DNA of 6,663 bases from Bacteroidales bacterium (GTDB lineage Bacteria; Bacteroidota; Bacteroidia; Bacteroidales; JAOZTL01). The stretch covers positions 1 to 6,663 of the forward strand of contig JAOZTL010000182.1 of NCBI GenBank assembly GCA_029942205.1. The letters are read 5' to 3'. Within the stretch, counting starts at the first letter, position 1, and each line of letters begins with the position of its first letter. Made by a program: the position numbers and the translations under genes. The notes beneath the pieces were generated by a model, which made no database searches, was not told the DNA's origin, and saw only the letters and a list, made by a program, of their open reading frames with translations. Shown here one piece after another: positions 1 to 6,525 of the stretch.

Positions 1-157
1 GTAATCCTCGCAAATCCTCGACCACACTAAAATTCTGAGTGCCTGCATTATAGTCTTTTACCGAATATGTTTCAATGTAAGGTATACCTCCTTGTTGAGA
101 AAATATACTTGCCTGAAACACAAACAAAGTGAATATGATAAATGTAATTTTTTTCAT
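1..157 (-). CDS. Partial 5' end of a two-component-regulator-propeller (reg_prop) sensor protein
   Basis: Reading the minus strand from the ATG at 157 gives 52 codons open to the left window edge, so only the N-terminus is present. It begins with a clear signal peptide (MKKITFIIFTLFVFQASIFS, then QQGG). The mature start contains YSVKDYNAGTQNFSVVEDLR followed by G, the usual opening of Bacteroidota periplasmic sensors built from two-component-regulator propeller blades (ETY.., ..QN.., ..D.RG..). In that family the propeller is followed by a Y_Y_Y domain, a membrane helix, and a histidine kinase, LytTR, HTH or other output; which output is used here lies outside the window. The gene is 153 bp downstream of the 735-aa gene and has a copy of the intergenic hairpin repeat 22 bp before its start. 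The assignment rests on the short motif alone, so the family call is good and the exact function is unknown. Confidence 0.7.
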   Translation of the reverse strand, partial: MKKITFIIFTLFVFQASIFSQQGGIPYIETYSVKDYNAGTQNFSVVEDLRGL

Positions 158-179
158 TATTTTCTATCCATTCGGTAAT

Positions 180-195
180 TTAAGGTCTTCGACCT
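180..195 (-). repeat. Truncated copy of the intergenic hairpin repeat (copy D)
   Basis: The plus strand reads TTAAGGTCTTCGACCT, identical over 16 bases to the start of copy B at 6485. The stem AGGTC (183-187) pairs with GACCT (191-195) around a TTC loop. The remainder of the repeat, which in other copies ends in ACTTACGCACT, is not recognisable here. It lies 22 bp upstream of the reg_prop gene start, in the same orientation to the gene as the other copies. Confidence 0.7.
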
Positions 196-292
196 CACAC
201 TTGAATATCTATTCTTAATAATTAATTAAAGTGTCTTTTTTTATATACAAATACTTAACAATATGCTAGATATATTTTAGAATAATCAAAAT

Positions 293-303
293 AGACGAAG
301 TCT
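293..303 (-). terminator. Possible weak terminator after the 735-aa gene
   Basis: Seven bases beyond the stop codon at 311-313, the minus strand folds as AGAC-TTC-GTCT and is followed by ATTTTGATT. The stem is only four base pairs and the T-run is short, so this would be a weak factor-independent terminator, or simply chance. Confidence 0.25.
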
Positions 304-310
304 GAAAATC

Positions 311-2518
311 TTATTTTTCATAAATAACTTCTGCTTCCTTATTCAATATCGAATAATAAATATCTACTTGATTCCCGCCTGATTTAAAAATATCAAAGCT
401 ATTCTTTTTTACTCCTACCAAATTAATTTCTTCACTATTCAACTTTACTGATCGTAAAACAAAAGCTGAAGACTCTAATTTTATAGATTTTATATCTTTC
501 AGCTCTCCTTTACTCGCTAATATGCCTACAAATACGCCATTATCAGATCCCGATGTTTTTTGTAAACTTCCTCCATTATCGATATATTCGGTATAATTTG
601 CCACGACAAAGAAGCCTCCTCCTATTCGATTCATATCCACAAAATTACCTTTCAATTTTAGAATTGTTTTCCAATTTTCAACTCCTGAAGTTGTCATTTC
701 ACTTATTATCAAATCTTCTGTATTTCCAATATTTTTTAAAGGATCAATATTTGTGCCTTTAAAAGCTAAAAATAGTTTTTCGTTCACATTGTCATAAATA
801 GCCGTTCTAAGCACCTCATTATGAGGTAAATCTTTTTTAGCAAGCTTATTTCCCATTTTATCAAATCGATAAAAAATATTGGATGCATTTTCGGCTTTCA
901 TAGCATGTACATTTACAAAACAGCCAGTCGTTGTTGCTGTTATACATGTAGGATAGTCGATTCCGCCTGAAGCTGGAATTTCATTATACCACAATACATT
1001 TTTACGTTTATCTAAAAATGCAATGTAAGCTATTCCTTTTGTTTCTTTATTTTTCAAAACTCCTGCGATATAAAATTTACCATTTTTGTCTCTTTTAATT
1101 GCAGTCGTTTGTTTTTGCCCTATCTCTAACGAATCAAATGGAAGAATGGATACCTCAAATGGTACTAAATCTCCCTCATTATCAAATGTTTTTCCTTTAA
1201 AAAAAACAGATTCTTCATAAATAAATCTAATGTACTTACCTAATGACTCTTTTAATTCCTTTTCCAAAAAGCGATTTTCATTATTTGAATAATTCCGAAA
1301 ACCACTAATACCTGTATAAGATTTAATTACAAATGTATTATATTTTGCTACATCTTTTTCTGTTATTAAGCTTGAAAAATGATTACCCAAACTATCAACA
1401 TCATCCATTTTTCTTATCAACTCTTGATAATAACGACCTTTTCGTTCGAGCGAATAATACATAGTTGTATCTTGCAAATTATTGATTTTTTTCTGTTGAT
1501 ATGTCAAAAAGTCAATCAATGACTCTTTATACATAAATAAAGAAATAATAAGTGAGCTTGGATCATATTTTCCTATTTTATATACTATTTTTTCATCAAC
1601 TTTATAGGGCTCTAGCGTATTATCAAATGTTTTCATTCGCTTGAGCTCAGTTATTTCAGCATTTAATTTCTTATTTTTTGCTTCTATCTCATCACGCATA
1701 TTTTGAATATCCGAATCAAGTACTTTTCTTATTTCTGCAACCCAGCTTCTATAATCCCATACACTAATCTCGTTTTGAAGAAAATCGCTACTCGTAAGTC
1801 CATCAAGCCGATAGGTTACAATAGGTATTAAGTTCATCTTTTGACGATATTCATTAATCGGATAATTTGTTATCGAAAGGCTATATTCTTGAAAATAATA
1901 CAGTGTAGAATCAAAAGTACTAGATAGACTTTCTAATTGATCCAGAAATGTCTGATCTGCCATCATATAGATGTCTTTCAATTTATTATATTTTCTATTT
2001 ATATCTAAATAAATTTCGACACATTTGTTGTAATTAGAAACACTTTTTTCATAATTATCCGTAATTACAAGAATATTCTCTTCATGTAGTCTATTGTTAT
2101 CCAATTGTTTATCAATATAAATACTAAGATTCTCTATACTAAGCTTGCTGTCTTGGGTAATACTTTCTACATTTCTGTAGTATTTTTTATTTTTACGAAT
2201 TTCTTTTTCTGTTAATTTAGATTTAGCTAATCCAAAATAAAGATCTGTATTATAAATAAAAAAATTAACTTCTTCTAATTTAATCAATGGATCATAGTCT
2301 TTTGTCCATTTTTGAGAGATTACTCCTAATTGAAAATATGTATTTACATGTAATGGGTCTTTTTTCTGATATTCTTGCAACAAAGAATAAACTTCTTCTG
2401 GCTTTTTTGTCAATAATTGTTCATAAATATCTTTATATTTCAATCGCTGTCCTTGTACAGTAAAGGCAACTTGAACCAAAATAAAAATAACGAATATAAT
2501 TGGAACTATTTTTTTCAT
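311..2518 (-). CDS. Exported protein of unknown function: helical/TPR-like N-terminal half, beta-propeller-like C-terminal part (735 aa)
   Basis: I do not recognise this family. Residues 1-23 form a signal peptide (MKKIVPIIFVIFILVQVAFT, then VQGQ), with no lipobox cysteine, so the mature protein should be periplasmic or on the outer side of the envelope. Residues about 28-100 look like TPR-type helices (KPEEVYSLLQEYQKKDP, then YFQLGVIS). Residues about 100-440 are charged and helical, with a likely coiled coil near 262-300 (IRKVLDSDIQNMRDEIEAKN, then KKLNAEITEL). From about 465 to the end the protein turns beta-rich with repeated strand-turn units such as KNGKFYIAGVL, KRKNVLWYNEIP, KMGNKLAKKDLP and GGGFFVVANY, which suggests a propeller of about six blades. 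No catalytic motif and no T9SS C-terminal sorting domain is visible. It lies 137 bp downstream of the OmpA-type gene on the same strand, so co-transcription is possible. The start ATG at 2518 is chosen because it places the signal peptide exactly at the N-terminus. An accessory envelope role beside the OmpA protein is inferred from context only. Confidence 0.9.
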   Translation of the reverse strand: MKKIVPIIFVIFILVQVAFTVQGQRLKYKDIYEQLLTKKPEEVYSLLQEYQKKDPLHVNTYFQLGVISQKWTKDYDPLIKLEEVNFFIYNTDLYFGLAKSKLTEKEIRKNKKYYRNVESITQDSKLSIENLSIYIDKQLDNNRLHEENILVITDNYEKSVSNYNKCVEIYLDINRKYNKLKDIYMMADQTFLDQLESLSSTFDSTLYYFQEYSLSITNYPINEYRQKMNLIPIVTYRLDGLTSSDFLQNEISVWDYRSWVAEIRKVLDSDIQNMRDEIEAKNKKLNAEITELKRMKTFDNTLEPYKVDEKIVYKIGKYDPSSLIISLFMYKESLIDFLTYQQKKINNLQDTTMYYSLERKGRYYQELIRKMDDVDSLGNHFSSLITEKDVAKYNTFVIKSYTGISGFRNYSNNENRFLEKELKESLGKYIRFIYEESVFFKGKTFDNEGDLVPFEVSILPFDSLEIGQKQTTAIKRDKNGKFYIAGVLKNKETKGIAYIAFLDKRKNVLWYNEIPASGGIDYPTCITATTTGCFVNVHAMKAENASNIFYRFDKMGNKLAKKDLPHNEVLRTAIYDNVNEKLFLAFKGTNIDPLKNIGNTEDLIISEMTTSGVENWKTILKLKGNFVDMNRIGGGFFVVANYTEYIDNGGSLQKTSGSDNGVFVGILASKGELKDIKSIKLESSAFVLRSVKLNSEEINLVGVKKNSFDIFKSGGNQVDIYYSILNKEAEVIYEK

Positions 2519-2549
2519 ATGGATTTAATATTTTAAACGCATCTAACTA

Positions 2550-2586
2550 TTAAAGTCTTCAATATATTTAATATCACTTACGTACT
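2550..2586 (-). repeat. Diverged copy of the intergenic hairpin repeat (copy C)
   Basis: By eye this 37-nt stretch matches copy B (6485-6521) at 29 of 37 positions without gaps. Seven of the eight differences are transitions, mostly G/C in B to A/T here. It starts TTAAAGTCTTC and ends ACTTACGTACT. The hairpin is destroyed, because the bases after the TTC loop are AATAT rather than GACCT. It ends 31 bp upstream of the 735-aa gene start. Confidence 0.65.
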
Positions 2587-2600
2587 TACTCTATTTGCAA

Positions 2601-2614
2601 ATAATAATTATTAT
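2601..2614. repeat. 14-bp perfect AT-only palindrome upstream of the 735-aa gene
   Basis: ATAATAATTATTAT equals its own reverse complement. It lies in the 137-bp gap about 83 bp before the 735-aa start. On the minus strand its far edge runs into TTATTTGC, close to the Bacteroidota -7 promoter box but one base off in spacing. It could be an operator or part of a promoter, but all-A/T palindromes are expected by chance in DNA this rich in A and T. Confidence 0.3.
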
Positions 2615-2655
2615 AAAGTGAGCCCTAAATTCTTTTAAATAAGCGTTCATGTGTT

Positions 2656-4737
2656 CTAAATTTCAATAATTCGTAATTCAACCCTACGGTTTTTTGCTTT
2701 ATTCTCATCGGTATCGTTAGGATAAATAGGGTCACTCTCGCCATATCCTTTAGCCACCAGCCTACTTTCTACTATTTCTTTTTCTAACAAGAAATCGAGA
2801 ACAGAAGTTGCACGCAAATTTGATAATTTTAAATTATATGCATCCGATCCAGCATTATCGGTATGGGCTGCTATTTCAATGCGAATTTCAGTATTTTCTT
2901 TCATCAATTTTGCTACATACTCTAATTCGCCGAAAGAACTGACTGATAATTCGGCAGAATTTACTTCAAACACAATTGCTTTCAATTCTATTTTTTCGTC
3001 TGATTTCAATTTAGTTACTTCTACTTTTATTTTATTAGCTATCGGTTTATTTTCTGTCTCGTTTAAATCTACCGAAGTATTATAAAAAGAATATCCTTTG
3101 GCACTCACATTTATATTATATTTTTCTCCTTCTCGAAGCTGAATAACGTATTCTCCTTTTTCGTTTTTACTTGCTTTTACCAGCATTTTCTCGTTGCTGT
3201 TTATATTTGTTATCAATATTTCCATTTCGGTACTCGTACTGTCTCCGACAATATCTAGCACCATTTCTCTTTTTTGTGCTTTGATTTCGATGTCTTTCTC
3301 AAATTCTGAAAATTGAACAATTCCTCGTAAATCGAAATAAAGAAACGTACTATCATAATAATCTTTACTGACATTTATTCTATATTTTTTACCTATTGGA
3401 AGTGCCACAATATAACGTCCATCATATTCTTTGCTTATCACAACATACTCTTTTGTTCCTGTCTCAAAATCAATGACATCTAAGTTTGCTGTCAAAGGTT
3501 TAAATATCTCTTCATCAGTAATATTAAAAATAACATTAACTTTAGAATAAAGAGTTACGTTTCGCTCTTTTTCTATACTTTTTCTAATTTTTTCGGCATC
3601 ATAAGTAAATATCTCATGCGAATAGCCTTCTTTTGATACATCAATTTGATATTTTTTCCCTTTAGGCAAAATAATTTGATATTCTCCCGTTTCGCTGTTA
3701 TTTTTATATTCATTAATTAAGCGTGCTGTATTCGGATCTACAACTCTTACCGTTGCTGCTATTGCTTCGTTGGTTGCCAAATCGCTTATTTTTCCTTTAA
3801 GAATCACCGTTTTCTGGGGGCGATATTGAATCAACAATTCTGCTTTCATTAATGATGTAGGCGATGGATTCTTCCAAATAGAACGAGAAAAATACAATTC
3901 ATCATCTCCTGAAAAATTTGGTGCTAAATCGTCTTGTTTGGAATTTAATGTATCCATAGGAATTGGAGGATACCATACATTTTGCGCCAAACGCTTGGTA
4001 TAATAAAGATCAAAATCTTTTTTCTTTTCATCGTCACTTCGTATCGACGAATAAATTAATGTTACATTGTCTTTTGCTATTCGTGGCGATGATTCGCAGG
4101 TATTATTTATTGGATTTGGTAATCGATAAGGAGTTTCCCAACCACCAGTATCATTGCGTTCTGCCACAAAAATGGTTTTACAACGTCCTGTTTTATCATC
4201 GGAATCGTCATTTTTTCGTGTGAAATATAGACTTTTATCATTGGGAGAAATAGATGGCTGTGCTTCCAAACCTGCAGTGTTTATTGGTGCTCCAAGATTG
4301 ATAGGTGCTGTCCATACGCCTGCCTGAAAACTAGAAGTATAAATATCAAATTCTTCATTGGCATTAAATTTTGCTCCAAAATAAATGACTGTCCCATCAA
4401 AATTAAAACTGACACCGTCTAAGTCAATATTCCCATCTCCAAAATTATTGACCACATTTATAGGCGTTGGAGCAAGCCAGCTATTGTCATCGGCTCGTAA
4501 AGACAAATACAGTTTAAATTTTCCATCCTTATTTGACACTAATACCATTTTTCGACCATCCCAACTAATGCAAGAACTTCTTTCCGAAAAATCCTTTTCG
4601 TCAATCATATTTCCCGCTGATTGCGCAATTTGTGCACTTATATTTATATTTAAAAATAGAAATAAACTAATCGCAATTAAAATTCTATAAATTTGTTTAT
4701 TTTTTTGCATAAAGGGAAAATTTAAAAATGACATCAT
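2656..4737 (-). CDS. PD40 beta-propeller / regulatory-like repeats / OmpA C-terminal peptidoglycan-binding protein (693 aa)
   Basis: This exported protein probably anchors an envelope complex to peptidoglycan. Domain order: signal peptide to about residue 35 (LFLFLNINISAQ); WD40-like PD40 propeller about 50-300, with blade motifs such as CISWDGRKMVLVSNKDGKF, VSFNFDGTVIYFG, PSISPNDKSLYFTRK and APNFSGDDELYFSR; three carboxypeptidase-regulatory-like repeats about 311-575; OmpA C-terminal domain about 585-693. The OmpA part has FEVNSAEL at 590, HTDNAG at 625, LSNLRA around 638-643, GYGESDP at 664 and NRRVELR at 683. D627 and the arginine of LSNLRA (R642) match the usual diaminopimelate-binding Asp and Arg. 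The order resembles Porphyromonas PorE (TPR, propeller, CRD, OmpA-C), a T9SS-associated protein, but there is no TPR part and there are three regulatory repeats, so the similarity is architectural only. The start is uncertain: the longest frame begins MMSFLNFPFM, but Met10 (ATG at 4708-4710) gives a tighter signal peptide, MQKNKQIYRILIAISLF, and is the more likely start. Confidence 0.93.
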   Translation of the reverse strand: MMSFLNFPFMQKNKQIYRILIAISLFLFLNINISAQIAQSAGNMIDEKDFSERSSCISWDGRKMVLVSNKDGKFKLYLSLRADDNSWLAPTPINVVNNFGDGNIDLDGVSFNFDGTVIYFGAKFNANEEFDIYTSSFQAGVWTAPINLGAPINTAGLEAQPSISPNDKSLYFTRKNDDSDDKTGRCKTIFVAERNDTGGWETPYRLPNPINNTCESSPRIAKDNVTLIYSSIRSDDEKKKDFDLYYTKRLAQNVWYPPIPMDTLNSKQDDLAPNFSGDDELYFSRSIWKNPSPTSLMKAELLIQYRPQKTVILKGKISDLATNEAIAATVRVVDPNTARLINEYKNNSETGEYQIILPKGKKYQIDVSKEGYSHEIFTYDAEKIRKSIEKERNVTLYSKVNVIFNITDEEIFKPLTANLDVIDFETGTKEYVVISKEYDGRYIVALPIGKKYRINVSKDYYDSTFLYFDLRGIVQFSEFEKDIEIKAQKREMVLDIVGDSTSTEMEILITNINSNEKMLVKASKNEKGEYVIQLREGEKYNINVSAKGYSFYNTSVDLNETENKPIANKIKVEVTKLKSDEKIELKAIVFEVNSAELSVSSFGELEYVAKLMKENTEIRIEIAAHTDNAGSDAYNLKLSNLRATSVLDFLLEKEIVESRLVAKGYGESDPIYPNDTDENKAKNRRVELRIIEI
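3013..3807 (-). repeat. Three tandem regulatory-like protein repeats inside the OmpA-type gene
   Basis: Codons about 311-575 encode three units of 88-89 residues sharing the pattern G-Y-x-x-x-L-x-x-G-x-K-Y-x-I-x-V-S. The conserved stretches are GEYQIILPKGKKYQIDVS (from residue 351), GRYIVALPIGKKYRINVS (from 440) and GEYVIQLREGEKYNINVS (from 528), each followed after two or three residues by an aromatic pair or GY. They look like carboxypeptidase-regulatory or PEGA-type beta-sandwiches. The DNA of the three units differs visibly, so the triplication is old. Confidence 0.75.
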
Positions 4738-4762
4738 GCTGACACAATGCTTTTATTATAAC

Positions 4763-4800
4763 TTAAGGTCTTTGACCTTATTTAATGTTGCTCACGCAGT
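4763..4800 (-). repeat. Intergenic hairpin repeat, best-folded copy (copy A)
   Basis: This copy has the longest stem of the set: TAAGGTC (4764-4770), loop TTT, GACCTTA (4774-4780), seven perfect base pairs. Beyond the hairpin it continues like copy B and ends GCTCACGCAGT where B has ACTTACGCACT. With one gap, about 32 of 37 aligned positions match B. It ends 25 bp upstream of the first possible start of the OmpA-type gene (4737) and 52 bp upstream of the preferred start (4710). Confidence 0.75.
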
Positions 4801-5052
4801 TCTATAAGTCTATATTATTCAGAAAAATACAATGAGTTTAGTCTAAAAAGCTAAAAACATATTTATTAATCATACGACAAACTTGTAATCAACTGATTAC
4901 CAACCTGTTTATTTCAAAATATTCTATAAATTTATTCATTGTATGACTTATTAGACTGGAATTTACAATTAATTAAATAAAAATCAAGTTGTATGTTTTT
5001 TGATGATAACTGATTATCTTATTAGATGTTAAAAAAAAATCTTTTCTGTTTG

Positions 5053-5079
5053 CAAAGATACAAATTTTCTACTTTCAAA
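5053..5079 (-). promoter_or_regulatory. Candidate Bacteroidota-type promoter for the OmpA-type gene
   Basis: On the minus strand positions 5060-5053 read TATCTTTG, followed by CA. This is a full match to the Bacteroidota sigma-ABfr -7 box TAnnTTTG. The best upstream element is TTTG at 5079-5076, only 15 bases away, where about 19-20 is usual; it is the end of the terminator's T-tract. Transcription would begin near 5046 and read toward the OmpA-type gene. The -7 match is good and the spacing is poor. Confidence 0.45.
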
Positions 5080-5124
5080 AAAAAGTAGATTTTAAGAAAA
5101 TTGTATTTCTTAAAATCTACTTTT
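5077..5124 (-). terminator. Strong factor-independent terminator hairpin downstream of the 371-aa gene
   Basis: A perfect 19-bp inverted repeat has arms 5081-5099 (AAAAGTAGATTTTAAGAAA on plus) and 5106-5124, with a 6-nt loop at 5100-5105. On the minus strand the stem runs into eight T residues (5084-5077), the expected layout for a terminator of leftward transcription. On the plus strand only four T follow, so it should work mainly for the minus strand. It lies 187 bp beyond the stop of the 371-aa gene and separates that gene from the OmpA-type gene. The stem is A/T-rich, unlike the GC-rich stems of enterobacterial terminators. Confidence 0.75.
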
Positions 5125-5310
5125 CATTCAAATAGGGATATATACTAAAATGCTCACCTAATTATGAATTTAAAACGTTTCTTTTCTGCCTGTTTTCACT
5201 TATAAAAACAAACAAAAAATAATTCATTTTCTAAATCACAATTATAACAGCAATTCAGTATAACAAACGATCCAAATCTCAATAAATTAAGAGACTAAAA
5301 TCATTTAATC

Positions 5311-6426
5311 TTAATTTCCTTGATTTCCCTCTATTTGTATAGCTTCAGCAATCTTTTTCAGTCGTTTTCCATTCATAAATCCAACAACAAACATTTCTTG
5401 TTTATTTGCCTCTGTATTTCTCCAGCCAGGAACAAATTTATCATTCAATTTATCGGAAAGAGCCTTTGCTTCAGTATATTTACGATGCCCTTTCTGATCT
5501 ACTACGATTAAATATTTATACCATTTTCCATCTTTTTGCTCTACAATTTCGCTCGTTGGTGTATGTATTTTAGCCAAATTAGCTAGAGGTATTTTTGTTA
5601 CCGAAGCTTTTATTTGTACAAAATAAACTAAGCCCACTCTTGGATTTGAGTTATTTTGACTATTCCGAGCCGCATCTGCAGCTGCTGCTTGTGCTTTGCG
5701 AGCAACATCGTCTATCAGGCTTTGTTTTTTCGCTCTAGCCAAGGCTACATATTTCCCTTTCGGGTATTCTGCCATATAATCATCATAGGCAGCTACCGTA
5801 TTTTTATTCTTCGTTCGTGTCCAAAGGGCTACTTCGGCTGCTTCGGTATCTTTTTTAGCATCTTGAGCCACATAAAGATCATAAGTATCGTTTAATCGCA
5901 TGATTGCCTGCTCACCCTCAGATTTCACGGCATTCAGATCATTTTTCAATGTTGTATATTTTATGCCTTTTAGTTCTTTACTTTTCCTGTTTTTGTATGG
6001 AACTAATTTTTCATTTGCCCCCTTCTGAATCATCGAGGCATCGTCTCTTATTTCATTTGCCACATTTGCATCTGCTTGATAAATAAAGTCGCAACGATCC
6101 AATATTCGTTGATAAACAGCAAATGCATCGGTATATGCTTTATCATAGATTTTCATCTGAGATATTCGATACTCTTTTACTTTTACTGCTTTTCTTTCTG
6201 CTTTTTTCTTACCTTTTCTGAAGTATTTATCTATTTTTTTGTCCTGAGCCGCAATATCTTTATTTTTTAAATCGCCTTTTTTATAATAAGCTCGTGCTTT
6301 TTCTAATTCTTTTTTCTCTTCTGCTGTAGAAAAATCACTCATTAATGAAAAATAATCTTGAGCAATCATGCTAGGAAAACTAAATACCAATATAAATAAT
6401 ACACTTACTATTATTCTATTTTTCAT
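5311..6426 (-). CDS. Exported protein with coiled-coil/helical body and SPOR-like C-terminal domain (371 aa)
   Basis: Residues 1-23 are a signal peptide (MKNRIIVSVLFILVFSFPSM, then IAQ before DYF) without a lipobox, so the product is exported. Residues about 35-180 are lysine-rich and helical (EEKKELEKARAYYKKGDL; GKKKAERKAVKVKEYRISQM). Residues 211-234 (VAAYDDYMAEYPKGKYVALA then RAKK) look like one TPR-type helix pair. An Ala-rich linker with NSQNNSN follows at 244-261. The C-terminal about 266-355 has a SPOR-like pattern: VYFVQIKAS, then DGKWYKYLIVV, HRKYTEAKALSDKLN, and the closing MFVVGFMNGKRL that matches the ..FVV.f.NGKRi end of many Bacteroidota SPOR-like domains. SPOR domains bind denuded peptidoglycan; whether this one does is unproven. 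Lysine-rich, the mature protein is probably basic. The ATG at 6426 sets the signal peptide at the N-terminus. A hairpin repeat lies 58 bp upstream and a strong terminator downstream, so it is probably its own transcription unit. It may act in cell-wall attachment together with the OmpA-type neighbour. Confidence 0.9.
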   Translation of the reverse strand: MKNRIIVSVLFILVFSFPSMIAQDYFSLMSDFSTAEEKKELEKARAYYKKGDLKNKDIAAQDKKIDKYFRKGKKKAERKAVKVKEYRISQMKIYDKAYTDAFAVYQRILDRCDFIYQADANVANEIRDDASMIQKGANEKLVPYKNRKSKELKGIKYTTLKNDLNAVKSEGEQAIMRLNDTYDLYVAQDAKKDTEAAEVALWTRTKNKNTVAAYDDYMAEYPKGKYVALARAKKQSLIDDVARKAQAAAADAARNSQNNSNPRVGLVYFVQIKASVTKIPLANLAKIHTPTSEIVEQKDGKWYKYLIVVDQKGHRKYTEAKALSDKLNDKFVPGWRNTEANKQEMFVVGFMNGKRLKKIAEAIQIEGNQGN

Positions 6427-6484
6427 GTGTTTAATGTTTTGTATGTTATTGAAATTTAATCATTCCCTTGTGTGGAGTGATTAG

Positions 6485-6521
6485 TTAAGGTCTTCGACCT
6501 ATTTGATGTTACTTACGCACT
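6485..6521 (-). repeat. Intergenic hairpin repeat, reference copy (copy B)
   Basis: The plus strand begins TTAAGGTCTTCGACCT and ends ACTTACGCACT, 37 nt in all. The hairpin is AGGTC (6488-6492), loop TTC, GACCT (6496-6500). It ends 58 bp upstream of the 371-aa start, in the same orientation relative to its gene as copies A, C and D. Confidence 0.75.
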
Positions 6522-6525
6522 CTTA

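Larger units (their letters stand above)
4738..5310. other. 573-bp intergenic region without a recognisable gene
   Basis: No protein-coding frame of useful length is seen on either strand. From right to left it holds an unstructured 3' flank of the 371-aa gene (about 5125-5310), a terminator hairpin (5077-5124), a promoter-like motif (5053-5060), a roughly 250-bp AT-rich stretch with small hairpins, and a copy of the intergenic repeat (4763-4800) just before the OmpA-type gene. The small hairpins are GTAATC-AACT-GATTAC at 4885-4900 and GATAA-CTGA-TTATC at 5005-5018; they share the 9-mer AACTGATTA. If the promoter-like motif is used, the OmpA-type mRNA would carry a leader of roughly 300 nt. 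Confidence 0.7.

Noticed and set aside
180..195. Intergenic hairpins as factor-independent terminators
   Set aside because: They lie upstream of starts rather than after stops, and no T-run follows the stem on the minus strand.
553..762. Plus-strand open frame of 69 codons
   Set aside because: It is antisense to the propeller-like end of the 735-aa gene and shows no protein features.
3963..4223. Plus-strand open frame of 86 codons
   Set aside because: It is fully antisense to PD40 blades of the OmpA-type gene, with no signal, domain or promoter of its own.
4385..4690. Plus-strand open frame of 101 codons
   Set aside because: It lies wholly opposite the signal peptide and propeller part of the OmpA-type gene, has no recognisable domain, and its composition is what the reverse of that coding sequence gives.
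5656..6270. Three plus-strand open frames opposite the 371-aa gene
   Set aside because: They are overlapping or adjacent shadows in a lysine-rich coding region, whose reverse strand is rich in Phe/Leu/Ser codons and naturally poor in stops.
2656..6426. The locus as a complete T9SS or gliding operon
   Set aside because: No PorK/L/M/N, SprA or PorV-type gene is present and none of the proteins has a C-terminal sorting domain; only the OmpA-type architecture hints at that system.
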